From Streptomyces cucumeris (lineage in GTDB: Bacteria > Actinomycetota > Actinomycetes > Streptomycetales > Streptomycetaceae), in NCBI RefSeq assembly GCF_024295805.1, contig NZ_JANCLX010000001.1, positions 297,901 to 361,900 on the forward strand: 64,000 nt of DNA, in the 5' to 3' direction. The notes beneath the pieces are model-generated. The model saw only the letters and a program-made list of their open reading frames with translations, did not search any database and was not told the DNA's origin. Position numbers and translations under genes: made by a program. How positions within the stretch are numbered: position 1 is the first letter of the stretch; every line of letters starts with the position of its first letter. This document shows, in pieces, positions 55,324 to 63,954 of the stretch.

Positions 55324-56481
55324 CTACTGCTTGCCGAGTCCGGCGGCCGACACCGCCGGCTTGCCCTCGGCCTTGAGGACCTTGTTGAGGAGGGTGAGGT
55401 CGTAGATGCCCTTGAGGTCCGGCTCCTCCAGCAGCCCCGCCTTGACCGCGTGGTCCGCCTCGGTGTTCAGCGTCGAGGCCAGCGGGTCATCGGTGACCTG
55501 GATGCCCTTCCACGCCGGGTCGATGACCTCCGCCGGGAGCGGCTTGCCGGTCTCCGCCTTGAGCGCGGCGTTGGCCGCCGCCTTCGCCTTCTCGGGCTCG
55601 GCCTTGATCCAGTCGTTGGTACGGACCGAACCGCGCAGCACGGCCTCGACGACCTTCGGGTGCTCCTCGAGGAACGACTGCTTGACGATCAGGTTGGTGA
55701 TGACGAACTTCTTGTCCGGCCACAGCGAGGACTCGTCGAGCAGCACCTCGGCCCCGTCGGCGACCAGCTTGGAGGCGGTCGGCTCGGGCACCCACGCACC
55801 GTCGATGGCACCGGACTTGTAGGCGTCGGGCGTCACCTTGTTGTCCGAGCGGACCACCGACACATCGCCCTTGCCGCTCTGGGCGTCGACCTTCCAGCCC
55901 TTCTTGGCGATCCAGTTGAGGAACGCCACATCCTGGGTGTTGCCGAGCTGCGGGGTGGCGATCTTCTTGCCCTTGATGTCGTCCTCGGACTTGATCTTCT
56001 TCGGGTTGACGACCAGCTTGACGCCCCCGGAGGCCGAGCCCGAGATGATCCTGAGGTTCTCGCCGTGCGACTTCACATAGCCGTTGATGGACGGCGAGGG
56101 GCCGATCCAGCCGATGTCGATGGAGCCCGCGTTGAGCGCCTCGATCTCCGAGGGCCCGGCGTTGAAGACGAAGGGCTGCACCTTGGTACCGCCCAGCGCC
56201 TGCTGGATGTGGCCGCCCTTGCGCAGCCCCACCAGGGCGGTGGCGTGGGTGAGGTTGGCGAAGTAGCCGACCTTCACCTGGTCCAGACCGTCGACCTTCT
56301 TTCCGCCCGCGGCGGGGAGGGCGGCTGCGCCCTGGTCGTCGTCCTTCTTCTCGGAGCCGTAGCCGCAGGCGCCGAGGGCGCCCAGCAGCAGTGGGAAGAC
56401 GGCGGCGGCCGCGAGGAGCCGGGTGCGGCGGCGGGGGAGCCCGGTGGGCCGGGCGGCGGCGGGGCGGTCGGTGTACGACAC
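55324..56481 (-). CDS. ssuA: Aliphatic-sulfonate-type binding lipoprotein
   Basis: 385 aa. Lipobox LGALGAC (Cys39) after a hydrophobic stretch marks a lipoprotein. KVGYFANLTHATALVGLRKG, NAGPSEIEALNAGSIDIGWI, SGSASGGVKLVV and VPEPTASKLVADG match SsuA/TauA-like sulfonate or nitrate-type receptors. GTG at 56479-56481 has GAGAGG 10 nt upstream. A Cys-containing small frame ends 33 nt before it. Directly downstream of cysN in the sulfur cluster, so sulfonate or taurine is the likely ligand. Confidence 0.9.
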   Translation of the reverse strand: MSYTDRPAAARPTGLPRRRTRLLAAAAVFPLLLGALGACGYGSEKKDDDQGAAALPAAGGKKVDGLDQVKVGYFANLTHATALVGLRKGGHIQQALGGTKVQPFVFNAGPSEIEALNAGSIDIGWIGPSPSINGYVKSHGENLRIISGSASGGVKLVVNPKKIKSEDDIKGKKIATPQLGNTQDVAFLNWIAKKGWKVDAQSGKGDVSVVRSDNKVTPDAYKSGAIDGAWVPEPTASKLVADGAEVLLDESSLWPDKKFVITNLIVKQSFLEEHPKVVEAVLRGSVRTNDWIKAEPEKAKAAANAALKAETGKPLPAEVIDPAWKGIQVTDDPLASTLNTEADHAVKAGLLEEPDLKGIYDLTLLNKVLKAEGKPAVSAAGLGKQ

Positions 56482-56514
56482 GGGAGGCGGTCCTCTCGCA
56501 GGGGCCGGACAGCG

Positions 56515-56601
56515 TCAGGTGACGCCCGGCCGTTCACGGGGTCTTCGGATCCGGTGGAACGGGGCAGGGCACGAAATGGGGCTATGCATCAGCACACACA
56601 T
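56515..56601 (-). CDS. Candidate Cys-containing leader peptide of the ssu genes
   Basis: ATG at 56599-56601, preceded by GGGAGG with 9 nt spacing, opens 28 codons starting MCVLMHSPISC (Cys2, Cys11) and ending in ERPGVT. The stop lies 33 nt before ssuA. It does not match the HVDLGR-type leader found before sir. The palindrome CCTTCGCGAAGG (56657-56668) lies upstream and may be an operator. A regulatory role is an inference from the ribosome-binding site, cysteines and position. Confidence 0.4.
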   Translation of the reverse strand: MCVLMHSPISCPAPFHRIRRPRERPGVT

Positions 56602-56692
56602 CGCCCGACCCCTCCCTGGCCGCTGCCACGGGCGCCGCTGCCGACGCGGCCGCCCTCCTTCGCGAAGGTCGAGAACGCTTCTCCGGCCATGA

Positions 56693-58027
56693 TCAGAAAT
56701 CCCACCCGTCGTCCTCGGACTCGTCCTTGACGGGCTCGGGGGAGGCGAACGATTCGCCGACCATGCCCGCGGTGAGCGTGGTGCCGTCGCTGGGGTCGAT
56801 GAGGATGAAGGAGCCGGTGCGGCGCGAGTCGGCGTAGGAGTCGACCGGCAGCGGTTCGGCGGTGCGGATCTTCACCCGGCCGATGTCATTGGCGACGAGC
56901 TGCCCCGGGTGCGGGTGCAGGGACAGGTCCGACAGCGTGAGCCGGGACGGGATGTCCTTGACGATCGCCTTGACCGTACGGGTCCCGTGCTTGAGCAGCA
57001 CCCGGTGGCCGACGGTCAGCGCCTGGTCGGCGACGTGGCACACGGTCGCCTCGATGTCCTGCGTGGTCGCCGGGGCGTCCTTGCTGGGCACGATCAGATC
57101 GCCGCGCGAGATGTCGATGTCGTCCTCCAGCAGGAGGGTCACCGACTGCGTGGTCCAGGCGACGTCGACCTGCTCGCCCAGCAGCTCGATACCGGAGATC
57201 CGCGACGCGCGGCCGGACGGCAGCACCGTCACCGCCTCGCCGACGCGGAAGGAACCGGCGGCGATCTGGCCCGCGTAGCCCCGGTAGTCCGGGTGCTCGG
57301 CGGTCTGCGGCCGGATCACGAACTGCACGGGCAGACGCGCGTGGCAGTGGCGCAGATCGTGGCTGACCGGGATCGTCTCCAGGTGCTCCAGGACGGTCGG
57401 GCCGCCGTACCAGTCCATGGTGGCGGACGGCTCCACCACGTTGTCACCGGCGAGCGCGGAGATCGGGATGGCGGTGACCTCGGGGACGCCCAGCTCGGTC
57501 GCGTACGCCGTGAACTCCTTCGCGATCGCCGCGAAGACGGGCTCCTGGTAGTCCACCAGATCCATCTTGTTGACGGCCAGCACCACATGCGGCACCCGGA
57601 GCAGGGCCGCGATGGCGGCGTGCCGGCGGGTCTGCTCGACGACGCCGTTGCGGGCGTCGACGAGGATCACCGTCAGCTCGGCGGTGGAGGCGCCGGTGAC
57701 CATGTTCCGGGTGTACTGCACATGGCCCGGGGTGTCGGCGAGGATGAACCGCCGGCGCGGGGTGGCGAAGTAGCGGTACGCCACGTCGATGGTGATGCCC
57801 TGCTCACGTTCGGCGCGCAGTCCGTCCGTCAGCAGCGCGAGGTCCGGGGCCTCCTGGCCGCGGTTGCGGGAGGCGTGCTCCACGGCCTCCAGCTGGTCGG
57901 CGAGGACCGACTTGGAGTCGTGCAGCAGCCGGCCCACCAGGGTCGACTTGCCGTCGTCGACGGAGCCGGCCGTGGCGAACCGCAGCAGGGTGGTGGCCGA
58001 GAGCTCCTCGGTCGTGATCGTGCTCAT
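56693..58027 (-). CDS. cysN: Sulfate adenylyltransferase subunit 1 (GTPase)
   Basis: 444 aa. Translation-factor-like GTPase with G1 ATAGSVDDGKSTLVGRLL, G3 LADTPGHVQYTRNM and G4 LAVNKMDLVDYQEP, then two beta-barrel domains. It drives formation of adenylylsulfate by CysD through GTP hydrolysis. No fused APS kinase, as CysC is separate. Starts 3 bp after cysD ends. The C-terminal EDDGWDF tail is acidic. Confidence 0.95.
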   Translation of the reverse strand: MSTITTEELSATTLLRFATAGSVDDGKSTLVGRLLHDSKSVLADQLEAVEHASRNRGQEAPDLALLTDGLRAEREQGITIDVAYRYFATPRRRFILADTPGHVQYTRNMVTGASTAELTVILVDARNGVVEQTRRHAAIAALLRVPHVVLAVNKMDLVDYQEPVFAAIAKEFTAYATELGVPEVTAIPISALAGDNVVEPSATMDWYGGPTVLEHLETIPVSHDLRHCHARLPVQFVIRPQTAEHPDYRGYAGQIAAGSFRVGEAVTVLPSGRASRISGIELLGEQVDVAWTTQSVTLLLEDDIDISRGDLIVPSKDAPATTQDIEATVCHVADQALTVGHRVLLKHGTRTVKAIVKDIPSRLTLSDLSLHPHPGQLVANDIGRVKIRTAEPLPVDSYADSRRTGSFILIDPSDGTTLTAGMVGESFASPEPVKDESEDDGWDF

Positions 58028-58029
58028 GC

Positions 58030-58986
58030 TTAGAAGTACCCCTCGCGCTTGCGGTCTTCCATCGCGGCCTCGGAGAGCTTGTCGTCGGCGCGCGTCGCGC
58101 CGCGCTCGGTCAGCCGGGACGCGGCGATCTCGGTGATGACCTGCTCCAGGGTCACCGCGTCGGAGTCGACGGCACCGGTGCAGGACATGTCGCCGACGGT
58201 GCGGTAGCGCACCTGCCGCTTCTCGACCGTCTCGTCGTCCTTGGGCCCGCCCCACTCACCGGCCGTCAGCCACATCCCGCTGCGCTTGAACACCTCGCGC
58301 TCATGCGCGAAGTAGATCTCCGGCAGCTCGATGCCCTCGCGGGCGATGTACTGCCACACGTCCAGCTCGGTCCAGTTGGAGAGCGGGAAGACACGGACAT
58401 GCTCACCGGGTGCGTGCCGGCCGTTGTAGAGGTTCCACAGCTCGGGGCGCTGGCGGCGCGGGTCCCACTGCGAGAACTCGTCGCGGAGGCTGAACACCCG
58501 CTCCTTCGCGCGGGCCTTCTCCTCGTCGCGCCGTCCGCCGCCGAAGACCGCGTCGAACCTCTCCGCCTGGATCTTCTCGGTCAGCGGCAGCGTCTGCAGC
58601 GGGTTGCGGGTGCCGTCCGGGCGCTCCTTGAGCACACCGCGGTCGATGTAGTCCTGCACCGACGCCACGTGCAGCCGCAGTCCGTGCTCGGCGACGGTGC
58701 GGTCCCGGTAGTCGATGACCTCGGGGAAGTTGTGCCCGGTGTCCACGTGGAGCAGGGAGAAGGGCACCGCCGCCGGGGTGAACGCCTTCAGCGCCAGGTG
58801 CAGCATGACGATGGAGTCCTTGCCGCCGGAGAACAGGATCACCGGCCGCTCGAACTCGCCCGCCACCTCGCGGAAGATATGCACCGCCTCGGACTCCAGC
58901 GCGTCCAGGTGCGACAGCGCGTAGGGGTCGCTGTCGGCGGCCCCGGTGCCGTTGATCGCAGCCGCGGTCGTCGTCATGTCGCTCAC
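58030..58986 (-). CDS. cysD: Sulfate adenylyltransferase subunit 2
   Basis: 318 aa. PP-loop ATP pyrophosphatase with VILFSGGKDSIVMLHLALKA, then LLHVDTGHNFPEVIDYRD and VFGGGRRDEEKARAKERVFS, the usual CysD motifs; C-terminal MEDRKREGYF is the family end. It adenylates sulfate. GTG at 58984-58986 overlaps the cysC TGA (GTGA) and has GGGGA nearby; ATG at 58977 is the alternative. Confidence 0.95.
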   Translation of the reverse strand: MSDMTTTAAAINGTGAADSDPYALSHLDALESEAVHIFREVAGEFERPVILFSGGKDSIVMLHLALKAFTPAAVPFSLLHVDTGHNFPEVIDYRDRTVAEHGLRLHVASVQDYIDRGVLKERPDGTRNPLQTLPLTEKIQAERFDAVFGGGRRDEEKARAKERVFSLRDEFSQWDPRRQRPELWNLYNGRHAPGEHVRVFPLSNWTELDVWQYIAREGIELPEIYFAHEREVFKRSGMWLTAGEWGGPKDDETVEKRQVRYRTVGDMSCTGAVDSDAVTLEQVITEIAASRLTERGATRADDKLSEAAMEDRKREGYF

Positions 58987-59531
58987 GCGAGTCCCCTCTC
59001 GCCGAGCAGCGCTCGCAGCGCCGCGGCGGATTCCAGTACGCCCTGCTGATGTGCCTCGATACGCAGGTCCGGGTCGGCCGGGGCCTCGTACGGGTCGTCG
59101 ACCCCGGTCAGCCCGGTGAGCTCGCCCGCCGCCTGCTTGGCGTAGAGCCCCTTGACGTCCCGCTCCGAGCACACCTCGACGGGCGTTGCCACATGCACCT
59201 CCAGATACGCGGTGCCCTCCTTCTGGTGGCGCTCGCGCACCGCCTCGCGGCTGTCCGCGTACGGGGCGATCACCGGGACCAGCACCTTCACCCCCTGGGA
59301 GGCCAGCAGTTCGGCGACGAAGCCGATCCGCTGGACATTGGTGTGCCGGTCCTCGCGGGAGAAGCCGAGCCCCGCGGAGAGGAACTCCCGGATCTCGTCG
59401 CCGTCGAGCACCTCCACCCGGTGGCCCTCACCGCTCAGCCGCTCGGCCAGGGCGTAGGCGATCGTGGTCTTCCCGGCGCTGGGCAGACCGGTCAGCCACA
59501 CGGTGGCTCCGGTGTGCAGAGGCGCGCTCAT
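58983..59531 (-). CDS. cysC: Adenylylsulfate kinase
   Basis: 182 aa. Walker A is GLPSAGKTT, followed by VEVLDGDEIREFLSAGLGFS, DRHTNVQRIGFVAELL and APYADSREAVR, the APS-kinase motifs. It makes PAPS from APS. ATG at 59531 has GGAG 6 nt upstream; ATG at 59555, overlapping the cysH stop as ATGA, would add eight residues. Since the neighbouring reductase looks like an APS reductase, PAPS may be needed for sulfotransferases rather than for assimilation. Confidence 0.93.
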   Translation of the reverse strand: MSAPLHTGATVWLTGLPSAGKTTIAYALAERLSGEGHRVEVLDGDEIREFLSAGLGFSREDRHTNVQRIGFVAELLASQGVKVLVPVIAPYADSREAVRERHQKEGTAYLEVHVATPVEVCSERDVKGLYAKQAAGELTGLTGVDDPYEAPADPDLRIEAHQQGVLESAAALRALLGERGLA

Positions 59532-59554
59532 CTCGTTCTCCTGGTCGGCGGCCA

Positions 59555-60256
59555 TCAGCCGTGCAGCCCGCATTCGGTCTTGGTGCTCCCGGCCCAGCGG
59601 CCGGAACGTGTGTCCTCGCCCTCCAGCACCCGCCGGGTGCAGGGCGCGCAGCCGACCGACGGATAGCCGTCCATCAGCAGCGGGTTGGTGAGCACACCGT
59701 GCTCGGTGACGTACGCGTCCACGTCGGCCTGGGTCCAGCGGGCGATCGGGGAGACCTTCACCTTCTGCCGCCTGGCGTCCCAGCCGACGACCGGGGTGCC
59801 GGCCCGGGTCGGGGACTCGTCGCGGCGCAGCCCGGTGGCCCAGGCGTCGTACTCCCGCAGACCCTCCTCCAGCGGCGCGACCTTGCGCAGCGCGCAGCAC
59901 CGGTCGGGGTCGCGGTCGTGCAGCCGCGGACCGTACTCGGCGTCCTGCTCGGCCACCGTCCGGCGCGGGGTGAGCGTGATGACGTTGACGTCCATCACCG
60001 CCGCCACCGCGTCCCGGGTGCCGATGGTCTCGGGGAAGTGGTAGCCGGTGTCGAGGAAGACCACGTCGACCCCGGGGAAGGCGCGGGAGGCCAGATGGGC
60101 CACCACCGCGTCCTCCATCGAGGAGGTGACGCAGAACCGCGCACCGAAGGTGTCGGCCGCCCAGCGCAGGATGTCCAGCGCCGGGGCGTCCTCCAGATCG
60201 CGGCCCGCCCGCTCGGCGAGCGTCGCCAGATCGTCTGTCTGCCGGATCCCGGTCAT
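59555..60256 (-). CDS. cysH: Adenylylsulfate reductase, [4Fe-4S] type
   Basis: 233 aa. PP-loop-like TSSMEDAV, then the Cys pairs DRCCALRKVAPL and GCAPCTRRVLEGEDTRSGRW, a CC/CxxC arrangement that binds [4Fe-4S] and marks reductases using APS. The C-terminal TECGLH carries the catalytic Cys. It reduces APS to sulfite for the sulfite reductase. The ATG overlaps the stop of the 61-aa zinc-ribbon gene (ATGA). Confidence 0.94.
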   Translation of the reverse strand: MTGIRQTDDLATLAERAGRDLEDAPALDILRWAADTFGARFCVTSSMEDAVVAHLASRAFPGVDVVFLDTGYHFPETIGTRDAVAAVMDVNVITLTPRRTVAEQDAEYGPRLHDRDPDRCCALRKVAPLEEGLREYDAWATGLRRDESPTRAGTPVVGWDARRQKVKVSPIARWTQADVDAYVTEHGVLTNPLLMDGYPSVGCAPCTRRVLEGEDTRSGRWAGSTKTECGLHG

Positions 60257-60438
60257 GTCGTGGTGCCCCCTTCTCCGCCCGGATCGCGCCGCAGGCCCTT
60301 GGCCAGCAGCCCGAGGAACGACAGGCGGAACGCGCGGTTGCAGGAGGCGCATTCCCAGGCGCCGTGGCCCTCCTCGGAGGGGCGCAGGTCCTCGTCCCCG
60401 CAGTACGGGCAGTAGAACGGCGCGGCGCGCTCACTCAT
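60253..60438 (-). CDS. Small zinc-ribbon protein of the sulfur operon
   Basis: 61 aa. FYCPYCGDEDLRPSEEGHGA and WECASCNRAFRLSF form two CxxC pairs 16 residues apart, a zinc-ribbon or rubredoxin-like metal site. It overlaps sir by ATGA and cysH by ATGA, so it is made in step with both. The same small gene occurs at this place in other streptomycetes as I recall. Function unknown; an electron carrier, cofactor adaptor or regulator of the reductases is possible. Confidence 0.8.
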   Translation of the reverse strand: MSERAAPFYCPYCGDEDLRPSEEGHGAWECASCNRAFRLSFLGLLAKGLRRDPGGEGGTTT

Positions 60439-62129
60439 GACAGCGCCTCCTCGTCGGCCCGCGCGGCCCAGGTGGCGAACCGCTCGCCGTCCTGGCGCTC
60501 CTTCTCGAAGCGGCGCAGCACCCGCTCGACGTAGTCGGGCAGTTCATCGGCGGTGACCTTCAGACCGCGCACCTTGCGGCCGAAACCGGGCTCCAGGCCC
60601 AGCGCGCCGCCCAGGTGCACCTGGTAGCCCTCGACCTGGTTGCCGTCCGAGTCCATGACGAGCTGGCCCTTGAGACCGATGTCGGCGACCTGGATCCGGG
60701 CGCAGGCGTTGGGGCAGCCGTTGAGGTTGATGGTGATCGGCTGGTCGAACTCGGGCAGCCGGCGCTCGAGTTCATCGATCAGCGTGGAGCCGCGGCCCTT
60801 GGTCTCGACGATGGCCAGCTTGCAGAACTCGATACCGGTGCAGGCCATGGTGCCGCGCCGGAACGGGGACGGCTTGACCTGGAGGTCCATTGCCTCCAGT
60901 CCGGAGACCAGCGACTCCACCTGGTCCTCGGCCACATCGAGCACGATCATCTTCTGCTCGACGGTGGTGGTCAGCCGGCCGGAGCCATGGGCCTCGGCCA
61001 GGTCGGCGATCTTGGTGAGGGTGGCCCCGTCGACCCGGCCCACGCGCGGGGCGAAGCCGATGTAGAAGCGGCCGTCGCGCTGGCGGTGGACACCGATGTG
61101 GTCACGCCACTGCTGGACGGGCTGCTCGGGCGCGGGGCCGTCGGCCAGCGCTCGGCCCAGGTACTCGTCCTGCAGCACCTGCCGGAACCTCGAAGGGCCC
61201 CAGTCGGCGACCAGGAACTTCAGCCGGGCGCGGTTGCGCAGCCGCCGGTAGCCGTAGTCGCGGAAGATGGCGATGACACCGGCCCAGACGTCGGGTACGT
61301 CCTCCAGCGGGACCCAGGCGCCGAGCCGGACACCGATCTTGGGGTTGGTGGACAGACCGCCGCCGACCCACAGGTCGAAGCCGGGACCGTGCTCGGGGTG
61401 GCGCACTCCGACGAACGCCACGTCGTTGATCTCGTGGACGACGTCGAGGACCGGGGAGCCGGAGACCGCGGACTTGAACTTGCGCGGCAGGTTGGAGAAC
61501 TCCTCGGTGCCGATGTAGCGGCGGTGGATCTCCTCGATGGCGGGGGTGCCGTCGATGATCTCGTCCTCGGCGATCCCGGCGACCGGGGAGCCGATGATCA
61601 CGCGCGGAGTGTCACCGCACGCCTCGGTGGTGGACAGCCCGACGGCCTCCAGCCGCTTCCAGATCTCGGGTACGTCCTCGATCCGGATCCAGTGGTACTG
61701 GACGTTCTGCCGGTCGGTGATGTCCGCGGTGCCGCGCGCGAACTCCTGCGAGATCTCGCCGATGACGCGGAGCTGCTCGGTGGTCAGCCGTCCGCCGTCC
61801 ACCCGGACCCGCATCATGAAGTGCGTGTCGTCGAGCTCCTCGGGCTCCAGCACGGCGGTCTTGCCGCCGTCGATCCCGGGCTTGCGCTGGGTGTACAGAC
61901 CCCACCAGCGCATCCGGCCGCGCAGATCGGCGCTGTCGATCGAGTCGAAGCCACGCTGTGCGTAGATCGTCTCAATGCGTGTCCGCACATTGAGACCGTC
62001 ATCGTCCTTCTTGAACTGCTCATTGCCGTTGAGCGGAGTGAAGTGCCCCGCGGCCCACTGGCCTTCGCCGCGGTGGCGTCCGGCCTTGCGGCGGGGTGAT
62101 GCGCTTGCGCGTTCCGGGGTGGCGGCCAT
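60435..62129 (-). CDS. sir: Ferredoxin-dependent nitrite/sulfite reductase
   Basis: 564 aa. Two nitrite/sulfite reductase halves; CTGIEFCKLA and NLNGCPNACARIQ (C-x5-C and C-x3-C) bind the [4Fe-4S]-siroheme centre, and TDRQNVQYHWIRI is the typical N-half motif. With sulfate genes downstream it reduces sulfite to sulfide with ferredoxin. GAAGGA lies about 10 nt before the ATG. First structural gene of the operon; a leader peptide gene lies 226 bp upstream. Confidence 0.94.
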   Translation of the reverse strand: MAATPERASASPRRKAGRHRGEGQWAAGHFTPLNGNEQFKKDDDGLNVRTRIETIYAQRGFDSIDSADLRGRMRWWGLYTQRKPGIDGGKTAVLEPEELDDTHFMMRVRVDGGRLTTEQLRVIGEISQEFARGTADITDRQNVQYHWIRIEDVPEIWKRLEAVGLSTTEACGDTPRVIIGSPVAGIAEDEIIDGTPAIEEIHRRYIGTEEFSNLPRKFKSAVSGSPVLDVVHEINDVAFVGVRHPEHGPGFDLWVGGGLSTNPKIGVRLGAWVPLEDVPDVWAGVIAIFRDYGYRRLRNRARLKFLVADWGPSRFRQVLQDEYLGRALADGPAPEQPVQQWRDHIGVHRQRDGRFYIGFAPRVGRVDGATLTKIADLAEAHGSGRLTTTVEQKMIVLDVAEDQVESLVSGLEAMDLQVKPSPFRRGTMACTGIEFCKLAIVETKGRGSTLIDELERRLPEFDQPITINLNGCPNACARIQVADIGLKGQLVMDSDGNQVEGYQVHLGGALGLEPGFGRKVRGLKVTADELPDYVERVLRRFEKERQDGERFATWAARADEEALS

Positions 62130-62355
62130 GGCGGTGTGTCCTTCTGAGCGGCTCGGTGCGGCGGATGGTGCTCGCGCGCACCCTCTGACCTGCGATTCTG
62201 CGCAGGCGGGCACGGCGCTTCGGCGGTACCGGGTGCGGTGGTGCGGCGGGGGAGGTCCCACAGCCGCGCCCGCCCACGTCGTCGGGGGCGGTGGTCGGGG
62301 GCGTCGGGGACGGTGAGGTGCTGCCCGGGGCCTCGGGGCCCTGAAGAGGTGCGGG
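62130..62355 (-). promoter_or_regulatory. Putative attenuator region between the leader and sir
   Basis: 226 bp of untranslated sequence between the leader stop and sir, unusually long for this compact operon. A hairpin GGGCC-TCGG-GGCCC (62328-62341) lies 14 bases past the leader stop, and the region is rich in further G/C pairings. It may fold differently depending on ribosome position on the leader. No T-rich terminator was found. Confidence 0.45.
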
Positions 62356-62439
62356 TCAGCCCACCGGACAGATCGCGCTGGACATGCGGCCGAGGTCGAC
62401 GTGGCGTCGACTCACCAAGGCAATTCCAGCTCGAGACAT
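62356..62439 (-). CDS. Cysteine-type leader peptide of the sulfur operon
   Basis: 27-codon gene starting MSRAGIALV and containing SRRHVDLGRMSSAIC, with its single Cys at position 24 and three codons after it. This (R)RH-hydrophobic-DLxR-x-SxxC pattern is the one I know from streptomycete leader peptides upstream of sulfur genes. No ribosome-binding site precedes the ATG (the preceding bases are pyrimidine-rich), so a leaderless message is likely. A ribosome stalled at the Cys codon when Cys-tRNA is scarce would change folding of the following RNA. Confidence 0.75.
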   Translation of the reverse strand: MSRAGIALVSRRHVDLGRMSSAICPVG

Positions 62440-62531
62440 GGAGGAAGCGTGGCACGGTGGTCTCGGAGGAGTCCACCGTCATCCACTATCTGGACGCTAG
62501 TGTCTTGTATGGCGAGACGTTGTGGTGTGGG

Positions 62532-63065
62532 TCACCCCTCCGTCTCGGTGGCGACGTCGAAGACCCGGAAGCCGCGCCGCTGGTAGTTGTCCAGCGCGTA
62601 CGGCCCGTCCTTGCTGCAGGTGTGCACCCACACCCGCTTGGTCGGCGGCCGGCCCGGCAGTCGCTCGCCCTGGTCCCAGGCGCGGCGGATGCCCCAGGTC
62701 AGCAGATGGCCGCCGATCCGCCGGCCGCGGAAGGCGGGCAGCAGTCCGAAGTAGAGGATCTCGACCACGCCGTCGTCCTGGCGCTCCAGCTCGATGTACC
62801 CGGCCGGGGTGCCGTGCTCGTACGCCACCCAGGTCTCCACACCGGGCCGGTCCAGATGCTCCTGCCAGTGCTCGTGCGACCACGCCAGCCGGTCGGTCCA
62901 GGAGACGTCGGCGCCGATGGAGGTGTAGAGGAAGCGGCTGAACTCCGGGCTCGGCACCTCCGCCCGGACGATCCGTACCCCCGCCTCGGCCGCGGGCTCC
63001 CGCGCCGGACTGAGGTCGGCGGGCGAGGTCTGCTCCAAGGACCACGTGGTCACTGTGATGCTCAT
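62532..63065 (-). CDS. GNAT family N-acetyltransferase
   Basis: 177 aa. The acetyl-CoA site is FGLLPAFRGRRIGGHLLTWG and the C-terminal YALDNYQRRGFRVFDVATE is motif B. WVAYEHGTPAGYIELERQDD gives the central strands. Located upstream of the sulfur leader and in the same direction but with its own stop 92 bp before that leader. Substrate unknown. Confidence 0.88.
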   Translation of the reverse strand: MSITVTTWSLEQTSPADLSPAREPAAEAGVRIVRAEVPSPEFSRFLYTSIGADVSWTDRLAWSHEHWQEHLDRPGVETWVAYEHGTPAGYIELERQDDGVVEILYFGLLPAFRGRRIGGHLLTWGIRRAWDQGERLPGRPPTKRVWVHTCSKDGPYALDNYQRRGFRVFDVATETEG

Positions 63066-63316
63066 GGTGGACAGACAACCACGGACCGGGGGGACGGCCG
63101 GGAGCCGGGCGGTGGCCGCGGCAAGCGGTTGCCGGAACCGGTGGACGGCGGGCCGTTCATGGGCCACCGTGGGAGCGCTCTTTTGACATGTCTCGCGCAG
63201 GCGGCACGCACCCCGCCGCCCGTGCCGGAGGAACGGCGCCGCGTCCCGGGGAGACCCACGGTCCGCCCCGGTGATCCCACTGATCCGTCTGATCCGACGA
63301 CGAGGGAGATCACTCC

Positions 63317-63886
63317 ATGATCCGCACCCGCACCGGCACCCGGGCCGCCGCCCTGCTCGGCGGCGCGCTCCTCGCGGCCACCGGTCTCGTCACCGCCCAG
63401 GGCGCGGTGGCCGCTCCCGCCCCGGTGTCCGCCACCGCGCCGACGGCCGTCACCGCCCCGGGCGCCGCGGCCGTCACCAAGCTCAGCCACGCCGACGCGA
63501 CCGCGCGCCTGCGTGCCGCGGGGGTCGGCTGGACCTCCAGCGGCGGCTGCTCGGACCGCAACAGGCCGACCTGTACCTCGTTCGAGCAGGTCAACCTGGC
63601 CACCATCCAGGGCGCGACCACCCTCGAACAGGGCAGCGGCTGCGCCCTCACCATCACCGGCGGCACCGAGACCGGACACGCCTCCGGCACCTACAGCCAC
63701 TGGAACGGCTACAAGCTGGACTTCAGCCCGACGAGCTGCCTCAGCGGCTACATCACCCGCACCTTCACCAACATCGGCCCGCGGCCGGGCGACGGGGCCC
63801 AGCAGTACCGCTCCGGCGCGGGCAACATCTACGCCCGCGAGAGCAACCACTGGGACGTGCTCTTCTACAACTGCGGCGGCTGCTGA
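63317..63886 (+). CDS. Secreted M15-like peptidase-fold protein
   Basis: 189 aa. Signal peptide at residues 1-33 (LLGGALLAATGLVTAQGAVA), a short Ala/Thr/Pro linker, and a Cys-rich domain of about 135 residues. TETGHASGTYSHWNGYKLDF and ESNHWDVLFYNC give a His-x6-Asp and later His pattern resembling zinc sites of M15 D-Ala-D-Ala or endolysin-type carboxypeptidases. Six or seven Cys suggest disulfides. GAGGGAG lies 9 nt before the ATG. Probably acts on peptidoglycan; enzymatic function is inferred. Confidence 0.7.
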   Translation: MIRTRTGTRAAALLGGALLAATGLVTAQGAVAAPAPVSATAPTAVTAPGAAAVTKLSHADATARLRAAGVGWTSSGGCSDRNRPTCTSFEQVNLATIQGATTLEQGSGCALTITGGTETGHASGTYSHWNGYKLDFSPTSCLSGYITRTFTNIGPRPGDGAQQYRSGAGNIYARESNHWDVLFYNCGGC

Positions 63887-63931
63887 CACCGGCCCGCGCC
63901 TCGGCCCGGTTGCAACGCGGCGCAACCTTTG

Positions 63932-63954
63932 CGCCCGTCCGCATCCGGGCGGAC
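63932..63954 (+). terminator. Weak hairpin after the secreted protein gene
   Basis: gtccgc (63937-63942) and gcggac (63949-63954), or cgcccg (63932-63937) and cgggcg (63946-63951), can pair in two alternative stems 46 bases past the stop. A possible terminator. No further gene is recognisable to the window end. Confidence 0.3.
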
